DNA from: Gemmatimonadales bacterium
Lineage (GTDB): Bacteria; Gemmatimonadota; Gemmatimonadetes; Gemmatimonadales; GWC2-71-9
Direction: 5' to 3'
DNA length: 46,548 nt
Assembly (NCBI GenBank): GCA_025927545.1
Contig: JAICLE010000017.1
Location: 1 to 46,548 of the forward strand
Positions 1-10,362 of the stretch are shown here, in pieces (positions within the stretch are counted from its first letter, which is position 1; each line of letters opens with the position of its first letter). The notes beneath the pieces were generated by a model. The model saw nothing but the letters and a program-made list of their open reading frames with translations. It searched no databases and was not told the origin of the DNA. Position numbers and translations under genes: made by a program.

Positions 1-1
1 C

Positions 2-2626
<2,625 letters not shown>

Positions 2627-2636
2627 GGGCGGCGCA

Positions 2637-2814
2637 GTGAGCGGTGAGCGGTGAGCGGGTGGCCACGGGCGGAACTGTCATCCCGAGCGGAGCGAGGGAT
2701 CTTGCCGGGCCACGTTCGAACCGCGGGAGAGCAGATCCCTCCCCTTCCCCTCGCTTCGCTCGGGTTAGGCTCGGGATGACAGTTCCGCTCACCTCTTACC
2801 TCTCACCGCTCACC
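2637..2814. repeat. Nested inverted element: 7-bp arrays flanking a GTCATCCCGAGCG palindrome
   Basis: Three direct copies of GTGAGCG (2637-2657) are followed by a 17-bp arm (2670-2686) repeated exactly in inverse at 2771-2787, then four inverted 7-bp units (2787-2814: GCTCACC, TCTTACC, TCTCACC, GCTCACC). The left arm continues into CATCCCGAGCGGAGCGAGGG (from 2679), which recurs at 23714 and 23790. The element fills the gap between convergent uvrA and the decarboxylase gene, and the TAA stop of the latter lies inside the TCTTACC unit. It could fold into a long hairpin in both transcripts. Function is unknown. Confidence 0.85.
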
Positions 2815-4217
2815 GCCGCCCCCCGCACCGCCTCCCACGCCGCCACCACATCCTCTCGCTCCGTCGTTCGCTGCCCAACGACCAGCCGGATGACGTACCG
2901 CCCACCGAGCCGGGTGTGGGTGAGATGCCGCCGCCGCCCCGCGTTCACTGCGGCCAGCAGCCGGGCGTTGAGGGCGTCGAGCTGGTCCTCCGTCCGGCCG
3001 GCCGGCCGCCAGCGAAAGCACACCAGGCCGAACGGGACGGGCGCCATGAGCTCGAACTCGGGGTCGGCCTCGATCCAGCCGGCCAGCTCCCTCGCCAGCG
3101 CCACGTGCCGCCGGATGAGCGCCCGGAGTCCCTCCACGCCGTAACTTCGGATCACAAACCACAGCTTCAGCGCCCGGAAGCGCCGGCCGAGCTGGATGCC
3201 CCAGTCGCGGAAGTTGACGACGTCGTCGTCGTATGCCGTGCGCAGATACTCGGGGGCCGTCTGGAAGGTGGCGAGCAACGCCCCGGGGTCGCGCACGAAA
3301 TGCGCGGTGCAGTCGAAGTTGGTCAGCAGCCACTTGTGCGGGTTGAAGACGACGCTGTCGGCCTGCTCCATGCCGTCGAACAGCGGGCGCAGCTCCGGCA
3401 CGATCGCCGCGGCTCCGGCGTACGCCGCGTCCACGTGCAGCCACGCGTTGTGCCGGCGGCAGAGCTCCGCGATCGGCCTGAGCGGGTCGATCGCCGTTGA
3501 CGACGTGGTCCCCACCGTCGCCACTACGCACGCCGGCCGGAAGCCGGCGGCCCGATCGGCCGCCATCGCGGCCGCCAGCGCGTCGGGCAGGAGCGCGAGC
3601 GCGTCGTCGGTTTCGATCTGTCGCAGCCGCTCCAGGCCGTAGCCGGCCAGCTTCACGCCTTTGTCGACCGACGAGTGCGCCTCGCGCGAGGCGTATACCG
3701 TGAGCGGCGGCCCATCGGCGGGCAGACCGTCCATGCCCGCCCGGCCGCCAGTAGCCCGCTCGCGCGCGGTGAGCAGCGCCACGAGCGTCGCGGTGGACGC
3801 GGTATCCTGGATTACGCCGGTGAAGCCGTCCGGCAGGCCGATCATCTGCCGCAGCCAGCCCATGACCACCTGCTCCAGCTCGGTAGCCGCGGGTGACGTC
3901 GCCCACGACATGCCCTGCGCGCCGATCGTCGCGGTGAGCATCTCGCCCAGAATCGACGGGGGACTGTTGTTGCAGGGGAAGTAGGCGAACCAGCCGGGGT
4001 GGTTCCAGTGCGTCATGCCGGGCACGACGATGCTCCTGAAATCGTCGAACAGCGCCTCGAACGGCTCGGCGTCGAGCGGGGGCACGGCGGGAAGCCGCTC
4101 GCGGATGTGGCCGGGCGCCACATCGGGGGTGATCGGGAGCGTGCCCACGTCGCGCAGGTAGTCGGCCATCCAGTCGACCAGCGCGTGGGCGTGGCGGCGG
4201 AACTCGTCGGGGCGCAT
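2796..4217 (-). CDS. PLP-dependent aromatic-L-amino-acid decarboxylase family protein
   Basis: Group II decarboxylase (473 aa, close to animal AADC length) expected to decarboxylate an aromatic amino acid with pyridoxal phosphate. Visible: the N-terminal lobe with THWNHPGWFAYFP (69-81), EAHSSVDKG with the ring-stacking His181, HVDAAYAG with Asp263 for the pyridine nitrogen, and NPHKWLLTNFDC with the Schiff-base Lys295. The ATG at 4217 gives the typical family start (MRPDEFRRHAHALVDWMADYL); the reading frame stays open further upstream but that part runs through the divergent glycosylase gene. The last residues (AVSGER) and the TAA stop are encoded by 7-bp repeat units, so the original C-terminus may have been trimmed or extended by repeat insertion. 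Substrate (Trp, Tyr, Dopa, Phe) cannot be read from sequence. Confidence 0.92.
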   Translation of the reverse strand: MRPDEFRRHAHALVDWMADYLRDVGTLPITPDVAPGHIRERLPAVPPLDAEPFEALFDDFRSIVVPGMTHWNHPGWFAYFPCNNSPPSILGEMLTATIGAQGMSWATSPAATELEQVVMGWLRQMIGLPDGFTGVIQDTASTATLVALLTARERATGGRAGMDGLPADGPPLTVYASREAHSSVDKGVKLAGYGLERLRQIETDDALALLPDALAAAMAADRAAGFRPACVVATVGTTSSTAIDPLRPIAELCRRHNAWLHVDAAYAGAAAIVPELRPLFDGMEQADSVVFNPHKWLLTNFDCTAHFVRDPGALLATFQTAPEYLRTAYDDDVVNFRDWGIQLGRRFRALKLWFVIRSYGVEGLRALIRRHVALARELAGWIEADPEFELMAPVPFGLVCFRWRPAGRTEDQLDALNARLLAAVNAGRRRHLTHTRLGGRYVIRLVVGQRTTEREDVVAAWEAVRGAAVSGER

Positions 4218-4298
4218 GCGCCAAAGCGAACGCCCGCCGTCACCCAGGTCAAGGCGCCCTGTCGGCACACGCGTCTGCCCGGGCTTTCCCCTCCCTCT

Positions 4299-4304
4299 TA
4301 TCTT
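4299..4304 (+). promoter_or_regulatory. Possible -10 box (TATCTT) next to the glycosylase start
   Basis: TATCTT ends six bases before the ATG at 4311, so transcription would begin at or next to the start codon. No Shine-Dalgarno sequence precedes that ATG. No convincing -35 box is seen, so this is only suggestive of a leaderless transcript. Confidence 0.3.
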
Positions 4305-4310
4305 GTAACC

Positions 4311-4949
4311 ATGGGCATGACCATCCGCGCCGGCCTGGCCTACGACCCCGAGGTCGCCTGCCGCCATCTGTCCGAGGCGGACCCCAAGCTCGGCGAGCTG
4401 ATCGCGCGGGCCGGCCCCTTCAGCTTGCGCCCCGAGCCGACGCAGAGCCTCTTCGCCGCGCTGCTCCGCTCGATCGTGTACCAGCAGCTCTCCGGCAAGG
4501 CGGCGGCCACCATCCTCGGCCGCGTCCTCGCTCTCTACTCGCCTCGCCGCTTTCCCCGGCCGCGGGACATCCTCGACACCCCGCCCGAGCGCCTGCGGGC
4601 CGCCGGACTCTCGGCCGCCAAAGTGGCCGCGGTCCGGGATCTGGCGGCGCGCACGCTCGATGGGACGGTGCCATCGATGGCGCGTGTGCGCCGCATGGCT
4701 GATGAGGAGATCGTCGAGCGACTCACGGCGGTGCGCGGGGTGGGGCGCTGGACGGTGGAGATGCTGCTGATGTTCCGGCTGGGAAGGCCGGACGTGCTGC
4801 CACTGGGCGACCTGGGCGTGCGGAACGGCTTCGCGCGAACGTTCGGCCGGCGGGTGCTGTCGGATCCCAGGGTCCTGAGCCGCCGGGGCGAGCGCTGGCG
4901 GCCCTATCGCTCGGTGGCGAGCTGGTATCTCTGGCGCGCGCTCGACTAG
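4311..4949 (+). CDS. DNA-3-methyladenine glycosylase, AlkA/HhH-GPD family
   Basis: A 212-residue base-excision repair glycosylase that would remove alkylated purines from DNA. The HhH-GPD core is present: an early QSLFAALLRSIVYQQLSGKA helix pair, the helix-hairpin-helix AVRGVGRWTVEMLLMF, and the catalytic aspartate region LPLGDLGVRNGF, where D of LGDLG matches AlkA Asp238. The short length fits the compact form lacking the N-terminal AlkA domain. The ATG at 4311 is chosen because the upstream in-frame sequence overlaps the divergent decarboxylase; ATG 4317 is also possible. The gap to the divergent decarboxylase is about 93 bp. No clear Shine-Dalgarno is present. Confidence 0.9.
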   Translation: MGMTIRAGLAYDPEVACRHLSEADPKLGELIARAGPFSLRPEPTQSLFAALLRSIVYQQLSGKAAATILGRVLALYSPRRFPRPRDILDTPPERLRAAGLSAAKVAAVRDLAARTLDGTVPSMARVRRMADEEIVERLTAVRGVGRWTVEMLLMFRLGRPDVLPLGDLGVRNGFARTFGRRVLSDPRVLSRRGERWRPYRSVASWYLWRALD

Positions 4950-4989
4950 GCGCCCTTCGAGCGTGCCCGATGCGAGGGGAGGTGCACCG

Positions 4990-5436
4990 ATGAGCCAGGC
5001 CCAGGGAGGAACACCGGTGCACGAGCCGGGGCTCGGTGCGGTCGAGCTCCTGTGCGAGCGACTCGGCGAGCTGGGCCTGCCGATCGGGCCCGACACCGCG
5101 CGCGAGATCCTGCGCGCCGTCCTCGCGATCGAGGCGCCGCGGATGGACGCCCATGTGCGCGAGGCGCTGCAGATCTCGCTCGACACCATCAGGGTCGCGG
5201 CCCAGTCCGCGAGCGGCATCGTGGGCAGCACCGCGCCGGTGGATACGCGCACCGCCAATCGGAGTGCCCCCGAGCCGGTGCTGGACCCCGCTCCGGTACG
5301 GAGCCGGGCCAGGCCCACGCCCACCCCGACGCCCAGGCCCGGCGCGAACCGCCGCTCCGCTCCACGGCGTCCGCCCGATGCGGACGACGATCCGAACGGT
5401 GAAAAGCGGCCGGTCTTCAGGCGACCGCGCCGCTAA
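4990..5436 (+). CDS. Hypothetical protein with proline/arginine-rich tail
   Basis: Unrecognised 148-residue protein. The N-terminal half (to about residue 85) is predicted helical and acidic to neutral (LCERLGELGLPIGPDTAREI); the C-terminal half is low-complexity and rich in Pro and Arg, with a PTPTPTPRPG run and a basic end (RRPRR), suggesting disorder and possible nucleic-acid or surface binding. The ATG at 4990 is preceded by GAGGGGAGGT at good spacing, which decides this start over an in-frame GTG at 4963. It lies 40 bp behind the glycosylase gene and ends 7 bp from the convergent small gene at 5444-5620. Confidence 0.7.
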   Translation: MSQAQGGTPVHEPGLGAVELLCERLGELGLPIGPDTAREILRAVLAIEAPRMDAHVREALQISLDTIRVAAQSASGIVGSTAPVDTRTANRSAPEPVLDPAPVRSRARPTPTPTPRPGANRRSAPRRPPDADDDPNGEKRPVFRRPRR

Positions 5437-5443
5437 ACTCCGC

Positions 5444-5620
5444 TCAGAACTCCCGCTTCTTCATTTCCTTGAACAGGCGTCGCGTCTCGGGGTCCTCCTC
5501 GTCGGGACGCTGCCGCAGGGTCGAATCGAACTGGGTCGCTCGATCGCCCTTCGGCCTGACCACCTTCGCCGCGTTCTTCCGGGCGAGGGCGGCGAGTCGT
5601 TCATCTTCGCGTTTGGACAT
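5444..5620 (-). CDS. Small highly charged protein (58 aa)
   Basis: Short gene starting MSKREDERLAALARKNAAK and ending LFKEMKKREF. GGAGG lies eight or so bases before the ATG at 5620 (CCGGAGGCCGG-ATG), and codon use is like its neighbours. Almost half of the residues are charged (Lys, Arg, Asp, Glu), no membrane segment is visible, and a helical, cytoplasmic or nucleic-acid-associated protein is likely. Function unknown. It is convergent with the 148-residue gene, with only 7 bp between stops. Confidence 0.6.
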   Translation of the reverse strand: MSKREDERLAALARKNAAKVVRPKGDRATQFDSTLRQRPDEEDPETRRLFKEMKKREF

Positions 5621-5678
5621 CCGGCCTCCGGACAGGGAACAGTGGGTGTCCGGGAAATCTAGTCGGCCCGGTCGCGAT

Positions 5679-6941
5679 TCACATCGCGTCGGCGACCGCG
5701 ACCGGCGTCGGGCTGCTGGTCGTTGAGCCGTCGCCCAGTTGGCCGTAGGTATTGTCCCCCCAGCAGAAGATTCGGTCCGCCGTGATCGCCCCGCACGTGA
5801 AGTGCTGCCCCGCGGTCACCTGAGCCAGCGTCAGACCACCCGCCACTGGGAGCGGCGTCAGTCGGTTGGTAGTGGTGCCGTCGCCCAGTTGGCCGGCGGC
5901 GTTGTCGCCCCAGCAGAAGCCCCGGCCGGCCAGCGTCACGCCGCATGTGTGGAAGAGGCCCGCGCTCACATGGTCGAACCGGCGCGTCCCCGCGACTGGG
6001 GCCGGCCGCCGGCGGGTGCCAGGGGTGGTGCCGTCCCCGAGCTGCCCCTGCCCGCCGTAGCCCCAGCAGTAGGCGCGATCGGCCGTGGTTACGCCGCAGG
6101 TGTGGCTGCCGCCCGCGTCGATCTGCCGGAAGCGAAGTCCGCCGGCCACCGCGGAGGGCCGAGAGACCACTTCGCCGCTCGTGCCGTCACCGAGTTGGCC
6201 GTTCCCGTTGTTTCCCCAGCAGTAGGCCCGGTCCTCGGTGGTCACGCCGCAACTGAAGCCTGCGCCGCCGCTCAACTGGAGCCAGCGGAGTCCCCCAACG
6301 ACCCGCACCGGCACGGGCCGATCCGTGAGCGTGCCGTCGCCGAGCTGCCCGGCGAAGTTGGCTCCCCAGCAGAACGCGACGTCGAACGGGGTGATGGCGC
6401 AGGTGTGATTGGAGCCCGCCCGCACCTGGTGGAAGCGGCGTCCGCCGGCGACGGCGGCGGGCGTGAGGTGATCGGCGGTCGTGCCATCGCCGAGCTGGCC
6501 GCTGCCGTTATAGCCCCAGCAGTACACCCGCTCGTCCGTGGTGACACCGCAGGTGTGGGCGTGGCCCGCGCTCACGTGGCGGAAGTGGAGGCCGCCGGCA
6601 ACGGCGACAGGGCTGGTGCTGCAGGACCAGACGCCGCATCGCTCGGGCCCGCCGGACGTGCCGTCACCCAACTGCCCGGAGAAGTTGGAGCCCCAGCAGT
6701 AGGCCAGTCCGTCGCTGGTCACGCCGCAAGCATGGTTACTTCCCGCGCTCACCTGGCGGAATGACAGTACTGCCGCCGCCTGGCTGGCGAGCGCAGGCGA
6801 AGACGGCTTCTCCGGGCTGGTGGGAGAGTTGTCCGCGCAGCCGGAGGCGAACACAACGCCTACCGCGGCCAGCACAGTCGCCAAGCGGCGGCCGAGCCGC
6901 TTGGCGTGGGAGCCGCCACGGGACAGACGACGTGACCTCAT
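5679..6941 (-). CDS. RCC1-like beta-propeller lipoprotein
   Basis: A 420-residue exported protein. The N-terminus is basic, then hydrophobic, ending in the lipobox FASGC (Cys35), so it is likely lipid-anchored outside the inner membrane. From about residue 60 to the end there are seven units of about 50 residues, each built as xVSAGxxHTCGVTxDxxxYCWGxNxxGQLGDGT, the RCC1/BLIP-II propeller signature; seven units suit a complete seven-bladed propeller. Each unit has two cysteines (TCG and YCWG), allowing one disulfide per blade. The first unit carries an extra cysteine-containing insert (ERCGVWSC). The ligand is unknown; in bacteria such propellers usually bind proteins. A GGTGAG box precedes the ATG. 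Confidence 0.88.
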   Translation of the reverse strand: MRSRRLSRGGSHAKRLGRRLATVLAAVGVVFASGCADNSPTSPEKPSSPALASQAAAVLSFRQVSAGSNHACGVTSDGLAYCWGSNFSGQLGDGTSGGPERCGVWSCSTSPVAVAGGLHFRHVSAGHAHTCGVTTDERVYCWGYNGSGQLGDGTTADHLTPAAVAGGRRFHQVRAGSNHTCAITPFDVAFCWGANFAGQLGDGTLTDRPVPVRVVGGLRWLQLSGGAGFSCGVTTEDRAYCWGNNGNGQLGDGTSGEVVSRPSAVAGGLRFRQIDAGGSHTCGVTTADRAYCWGYGGQGQLGDGTTPGTRRRPAPVAGTRRFDHVSAGLFHTCGVTLAGRGFCWGDNAAGQLGDGTTTNRLTPLPVAGGLTLAQVTAGQHFTCGAITADRIFCWGDNTYGQLGDGSTTSSPTPVAVADAM

Positions 6942-7063
6942 GAGCTCACCGCGCTTCCGAGGATCGTGGGATGGAGCCAGGCGCGGCGGCGCGACCGCCG
7001 CGGCGCTGCATGAAGCGTGATCCTACCCGGTCGCCGTCAAGCGAATCTCAAGGAGCGCCTGCC

Positions 7064-7107
7064 ACAAGCAAACGGCAGTGGGTCCGGTTGCCCGGAGCTC
7101 ACTGCCG
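7064..7107 (-). terminator. Rho-independent terminator of tRNA-Asn
   Basis: On the minus strand an 8-bp stem CGGCAGTG/CACTGCCG encloses a second stem TCCGG/CCGGA around GCAA, and is followed by TTTGCTTGT (7072-7064). It starts 26 bp after the tRNA end, so it would end the tRNA transcript before the RCC1-like gene. Confidence 0.7.
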
Positions 7108-7132
7108 CAGGTGCCACATCGTTGCTGGGGAA

Positions 7133-7205
7133 CTCCCGAGGAGGGACTCGAACCCCCGACCCGGTGATTAACAGTCACCTGCTCTACCAACTGAGCTACT
7201 CGGGA
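7133..7205 (-). tRNA. tRNA-Asn (anticodon GTT)
   Basis: 73-nt cloverleaf: acceptor TCCCGAG/CTCGGGA fully paired, D-arm AGCTCAGTTGGTAGAGC, anticodon stem GGTGA/TCACC with loop CTGTTAA giving GTT, T-arm with GGTTCGAGTCC, and discriminator G as expected for Asn. CCA is not encoded. Confidence 0.96.
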
Positions 7206-7221
7206 TCGGCTGAGCGGGGGG

Positions 7222-7250
7222 AGATTAACCGACGCACCGGGCAAACGCAA
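7222..7250 (-). promoter_or_regulatory. Candidate promoter of tRNA-Asn
   Basis: Minus strand TTGCGT (7250-7245), 17-bp spacer, TAATCT (7227-7222). Transcription would start close to 7215, about ten bases before the mature tRNA 5' end. Both boxes are only half-matches to consensus. Confidence 0.4.
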
Positions 7251-7306
7251 GCGGCGGTCTGTCGCCCTAGGCCCGCCTAAACCTATGGCAGCTCTAGAGC
7301 TGCAGC

Positions 7307-7957
7307 TCAGCGCGGCGCGGTGTGCTCCACCTTCAGCGGCGGCAGCGCCACCGCCTCGAAGGTAGCCGACCCCACCTGGATGCCGGCACCGTCGAAGCCG
7401 GCCAGTATATCTCCGGGCTCATCGCGTCCTTCACCGCTCGAACGCCACGCTCCGGCGTGACGAAGCGAACGGCGAGCTCCAGCCAGTTGTCCGTCAGTCG
7501 CCAGTAGACTCTCGGATCGAGATCGGTGGAATCCGCGAAGGATCGGCGGTTCCGCGCACGCAGAGTATCGGTGCCCATTTCACTCTCATGGATAAAGCGC
7601 CGCCTGGCTGAACGAAGCCGAGTGCGATGACATCCCCGCGCACCAGCCCATCACCAGCCAGTCCCCGACGCGGAACAACCGGCCGCGCAGGATGCTGAAG
7701 CACGCGGGGAATGCGGTCACCACCCGCTGCAAGACGATGCCGAGCGCAGTGGTGACGAGACGCGCCGCGGTGGTCAGCCGCCGTGATCGTCGAACCCACT
7801 GAACAGCAGCAGCAGGAGCGTCGTCCCAGCTGGGCCGCTGCAACTTCTTGCGGCCGCCGGGCCCATGCCATCGCCTGCATTCATGCACCGCGTGGTGAGC
7901 GTCCGCTTGACGGACGACCCGCGGAACCAGGGATACTTTGCGCCACAGAGTGATCAA
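7307..7957 (-). pseudogene. Decayed MscS-family mechanosensitive channel gene
   Basis: Pieces of an MscS-type channel are spread over all three minus-strand frames in the right order. They are LLLLFSGFDDHG; then LVTTALGIVLQRVVTAF with ILRGRLFRVGDWLVMG (the pore-lining helix and start of the beta domain); then VRGDVIALGFVQ in another frame; then DPRVYWRLTDNWLELAVRFV and ERGVRAVKDAMS; and finally GFDGAGIQVGSATFEAVALP with KVEHTAPR before a TGA at 7307-7309. At least three frame changes are needed, so no full channel can be made. Sequencing error is possible, but several shifts in one gene favour true decay. This explains the only long stretch without an intact gene (7206-8042). Confidence 0.75.
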
Positions 7958-8042
7958 AAATATCGCACCTAACTGATTGTGGAAAAGGATGTTACACGCG
8001 AGCTACTAGCCTTTTTGGCCGCCCGTCGTAAGCTTCACTCCC

Positions 8043-9134
8043 ATGCCACTACTTCCGCTGACCGGTCACGCCGAGACTCGCCGGCGCCTCGCCGAGGCAG
8101 TCCGATCGGGGCGGCTGCCACAGGTGCTCGTGGTGTCGGGGCCCCCCGGCGTCGGCAAGCAGCGCCTCGCGCTCTGGCTCGCGCAACTGGTGTTCTGCGA
8201 GCGCCAGGAACCGGATCCGTGCGGCACGTGCCGCGGCTGTCGCCTGGTAGATGGGCTGGCCCACGCCGACCTGCACTGGTTCGTCCCGGTGCCCCGGCCC
8301 AAGGCATCGGACCCGGACAAGGCCGTGGACGAGGCCGCGCAGGCGATCGCGGAAGTCATGGAGGAGCGGCGGTCCAGCCCGCTGTATGGCCCGGCCGATG
8401 GAATGGCCAGCCACTCGATGGCGTCCGTCCGGCTTCTCCAGCGGCGCGCGTCGCTCACCTCCGTGGAGGGCGGCCGCCGGGTCTTCATCCTGGGAAACGC
8501 GGAACGGCTGGTGCCCCAGGAGTCGAGCCAGGAGGCGGCAAATGCGCTGCTCAAGCTGCTCGAGGAGCCGCCCGCCGGAAGTCTGTTCGTCCTGACGACG
8601 GTGGACCCGCGCCGGCTGCTGCCGACGATCCGCTCGCGGGCGGTACCGGTCCGGCTCGGGCGGCTGAGCGACGACCTGGTGCGCGGGTTTCTCGCGGCAC
8701 ACACGAGCCCCGTGCTCGCGCCGGAAGCGCTGGAGCAGCGCGTGGCCCTGGCCGCCGGGTCGATCGGCCAGGCCCTCGCCGCGGGCGATGAGTCGGCCAG
8801 AGCATACCGGGCAGCGGACCAGCTTCTCGATGCCGTGCTCGCCGGACCCGCCGCGGGCTACGAGCGGGCGCTCCGGCAGCCGCCGTTCTCCGCGCGCGGC
8901 GAGTTCACCGCCATGCTCGACGCGCTGGCCGACACGCTGGGCGAGGCCGCGCGGGGTGCGCTGGGCCAGGCAACCCGCCGCCCGGTGCCGGCTGCGCTGC
9001 TCGGGCGCGGGGACCCGGCGCTCCTCCTCCGCGCGCTGCAGCGCGTTACGGAAGCGCGCGACGCGGCCTACGGCAACGTCAACCCGCAGATCCTCCTCGC
9101 CGTGCTGGGCGAGGAGCTGGCGGCCGTGCTGTGA
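8043..9134 (+). CDS. holB: DNA polymerase III delta-prime subunit
   Basis: Clamp-loader subunit, 363 aa, an AAA+ ATPase relative that helps load the sliding clamp. It has a P-loop GPPGVGKQ (33-40), four cysteines of the zinc module (52, 60, 63, 66 in CERQEPDPCGTCRGC), the typical segment NAERLVPQESSQEAANALLK with LLEEPP, and the sensor-like TIRSRA. The DE pair of an active Walker B is replaced by NAER, as usual for delta-prime. An inserted stretch between the zinc module and NAERL (about 80-130) is longer than in E. coli. Its stop overlaps the GTG start of moaC by three bases, an unusual pairing, suggesting coupled translation. Confidence 0.9.
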   Translation: MPLLPLTGHAETRRRLAEAVRSGRLPQVLVVSGPPGVGKQRLALWLAQLVFCERQEPDPCGTCRGCRLVDGLAHADLHWFVPVPRPKASDPDKAVDEAAQAIAEVMEERRSSPLYGPADGMASHSMASVRLLQRRASLTSVEGGRRVFILGNAERLVPQESSQEAANALLKLLEEPPAGSLFVLTTVDPRRLLPTIRSRAVPVRLGRLSDDLVRGFLAAHTSPVLAPEALEQRVALAAGSIGQALAAGDESARAYRAADQLLDAVLAGPAAGYERALRQPPFSARGEFTAMLDALADTLGEAARGALGQATRRPVPAALLGRGDPALLLRALQRVTEARDAAYGNVNPQILLAVLGEELAAVL

Positions 9135-9610
9135 CGCTGAGCCACCTGGACGAGAGCGGCCGCGCCCGCATGGTGGACGTGGGCGACAAGCCCGAGTCCC
9201 GTCGCACGGCCGTGGCCGAAGGTCAGGTGCGAATGTCCCGCGAGGCGTACGACCTCGTGGCCGCGCACGCGGTGGCCAAGGGAGACGTGCTCGCGGTGGC
9301 GGAGGTGGCCGGGGTGATGGCGGCCAAGCGCACCGGGGAGCTGATCCCCCTCTGCCACCCGCTGGGGCTCGACGTGGTGCGGGTCGAGGCTCGCCTCGCT
9401 CCCGAGCTGCCCGGCGTGCGGCTCTCGGCCACGGCGAGCGTGACGGGGCGCACCGGCGTGGAGATGGAGGCGCTCACCGCGGTGGGCGTGGGGTGTCTCA
9501 CAGTTTACGACATGGTCAAGGCAGTCGACCGGGAGATGGTAATCGAAGGGATACGGCTCATCAGCAAGACCGGGGGGACCCGGGGAGACTGGCGCCGCTC
9601 CGATCGGTAG
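9131..9610 (+). CDS. moaC: Cyclic pyranopterin monophosphate synthase
   Basis: Second step of molybdenum cofactor synthesis: converts the MoaA product to cyclic pyranopterin monophosphate. The 159-residue length and motifs fit: MVDVGDKPESRR near the N-terminus, AAKRTGELIPLCHPL, VTGRTGVEMEALTAV and YDMVKAVDREM. The usual C-terminal GGKSG is GGTRG here. The GTG start overlaps the holB stop (GTGA), so translation is probably coupled. No other molybdopterin genes are in the window. Confidence 0.95.
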   Translation: MTLSHLDESGRARMVDVGDKPESRRTAVAEGQVRMSREAYDLVAAHAVAKGDVLAVAEVAGVMAAKRTGELIPLCHPLGLDVVRVEARLAPELPGVRLSATASVTGRTGVEMEALTAVGVGCLTVYDMVKAVDREMVIEGIRLISKTGGTRGDWRRSDR

Positions 9611-9653
9611 GACTGGGGGACGCGGCCTTCTCATAGGCAAGGAGGTTGGCCAG

Positions 9654-10358
9654 ATGACACGACCGACCGACAAGTACAACGATCCCGGCCCGCGCACGTT
9701 CCGCAATCTGCTCATCCGCGGCGGCCTGCTGCTGGTCACCGCGGCCACCGTCGGCACGCTGGCCGGCTGGACCAAGCGCGTTCGTGCTACCGAGGAAGTC
9801 GCCGCGCCGGACGTGGCGGTCGTCTCCCGCCGGATGGGCAGCCTGGGCGAGCAGCTCGCGTCCGCCCGGGGCGAGATGGACCTGATGCGGGTCCAGCTCG
9901 ACCGCGCCAACGCCATCCTGGACAATTCGGCGAAGTACCAGATCCCCTCGGACCTGGCCGCCGCGATCTACGATATCGCCTTGAGTGAGGGGATCGATCC
10001 GGCGCTGGGATTCCAGCTGGTGAAGATCGAGAGCAGTTTCAAGGCGGACGCCCGGAGCCCGGCGGACGCCATCGGCTATACCCAATTGCAGGTGGCCACG
10101 GCCCGCTTCTACCAGCGCGGCGTGACCGAGAAGGCGCTGTACGACCGCGACCTCAACCTCCGGGTCGGGTTCCGCTTCCTCAAGGACCTGCTCGTGAAGT
10201 TCGACCAGGACAAGCACCTCGCGCTACTCGCCTACAATCGCGGCCCCGCCAAGGTGGCCGAGATCCTGGCCCGCGGCGGCGATCCGACCAACGGGTACTC
10301 CGCCGCCGTGCTCGAGGGCTATCGCGCGCCGAGCGCAGAGGCGCCCGGCTGGCACTAG
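9654..10358 (+). CDS. Membrane-anchored SLT-domain lytic transglycosylase
   Basis: A 234-residue protein with one N-terminal membrane segment (about 20-40), a coiled-coil-like stretch (55-92), then a compact SLT domain: ALGFQLVKIESSFKADARSP with catalytic Glu126, AIGYTQLQVATARFY, and LLAYNRGPAKV. It would cleave peptidoglycan glycan strands on the outer face of the cytoplasmic membrane. AAGGAGG about eight bases before the ATG supports the start. Its stop is 4 bp from the stop of the convergent LysM transglycosylase, so two murein-cleaving enzymes end tail to tail. Confidence 0.85.
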   Translation: MTRPTDKYNDPGPRTFRNLLIRGGLLLVTAATVGTLAGWTKRVRATEEVAAPDVAVVSRRMGSLGEQLASARGEMDLMRVQLDRANAILDNSAKYQIPSDLAAAIYDIALSEGIDPALGFQLVKIESSFKADARSPADAIGYTQLQVATARFYQRGVTEKALYDRDLNLRVGFRFLKDLLVKFDQDKHLALLAYNRGPAKVAEILARGGDPTNGYSAAVLEGYRAPSAEAPGWH

Positions 10359-10362
10359 CAGC

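Noticed and set aside
5679-6941. RCC1-like protein as a beta-lactamase inhibitor (BLIP-II)
   Set aside because: Same fold type, but the seven-unit repeats alone do not show inhibitor function.
7977-8009. Promoter of holB (TTGTGG and TACTAG)
   Set aside because: The spacer would be 21 bp; the AT-rich stretch may matter, but the call is not supported.
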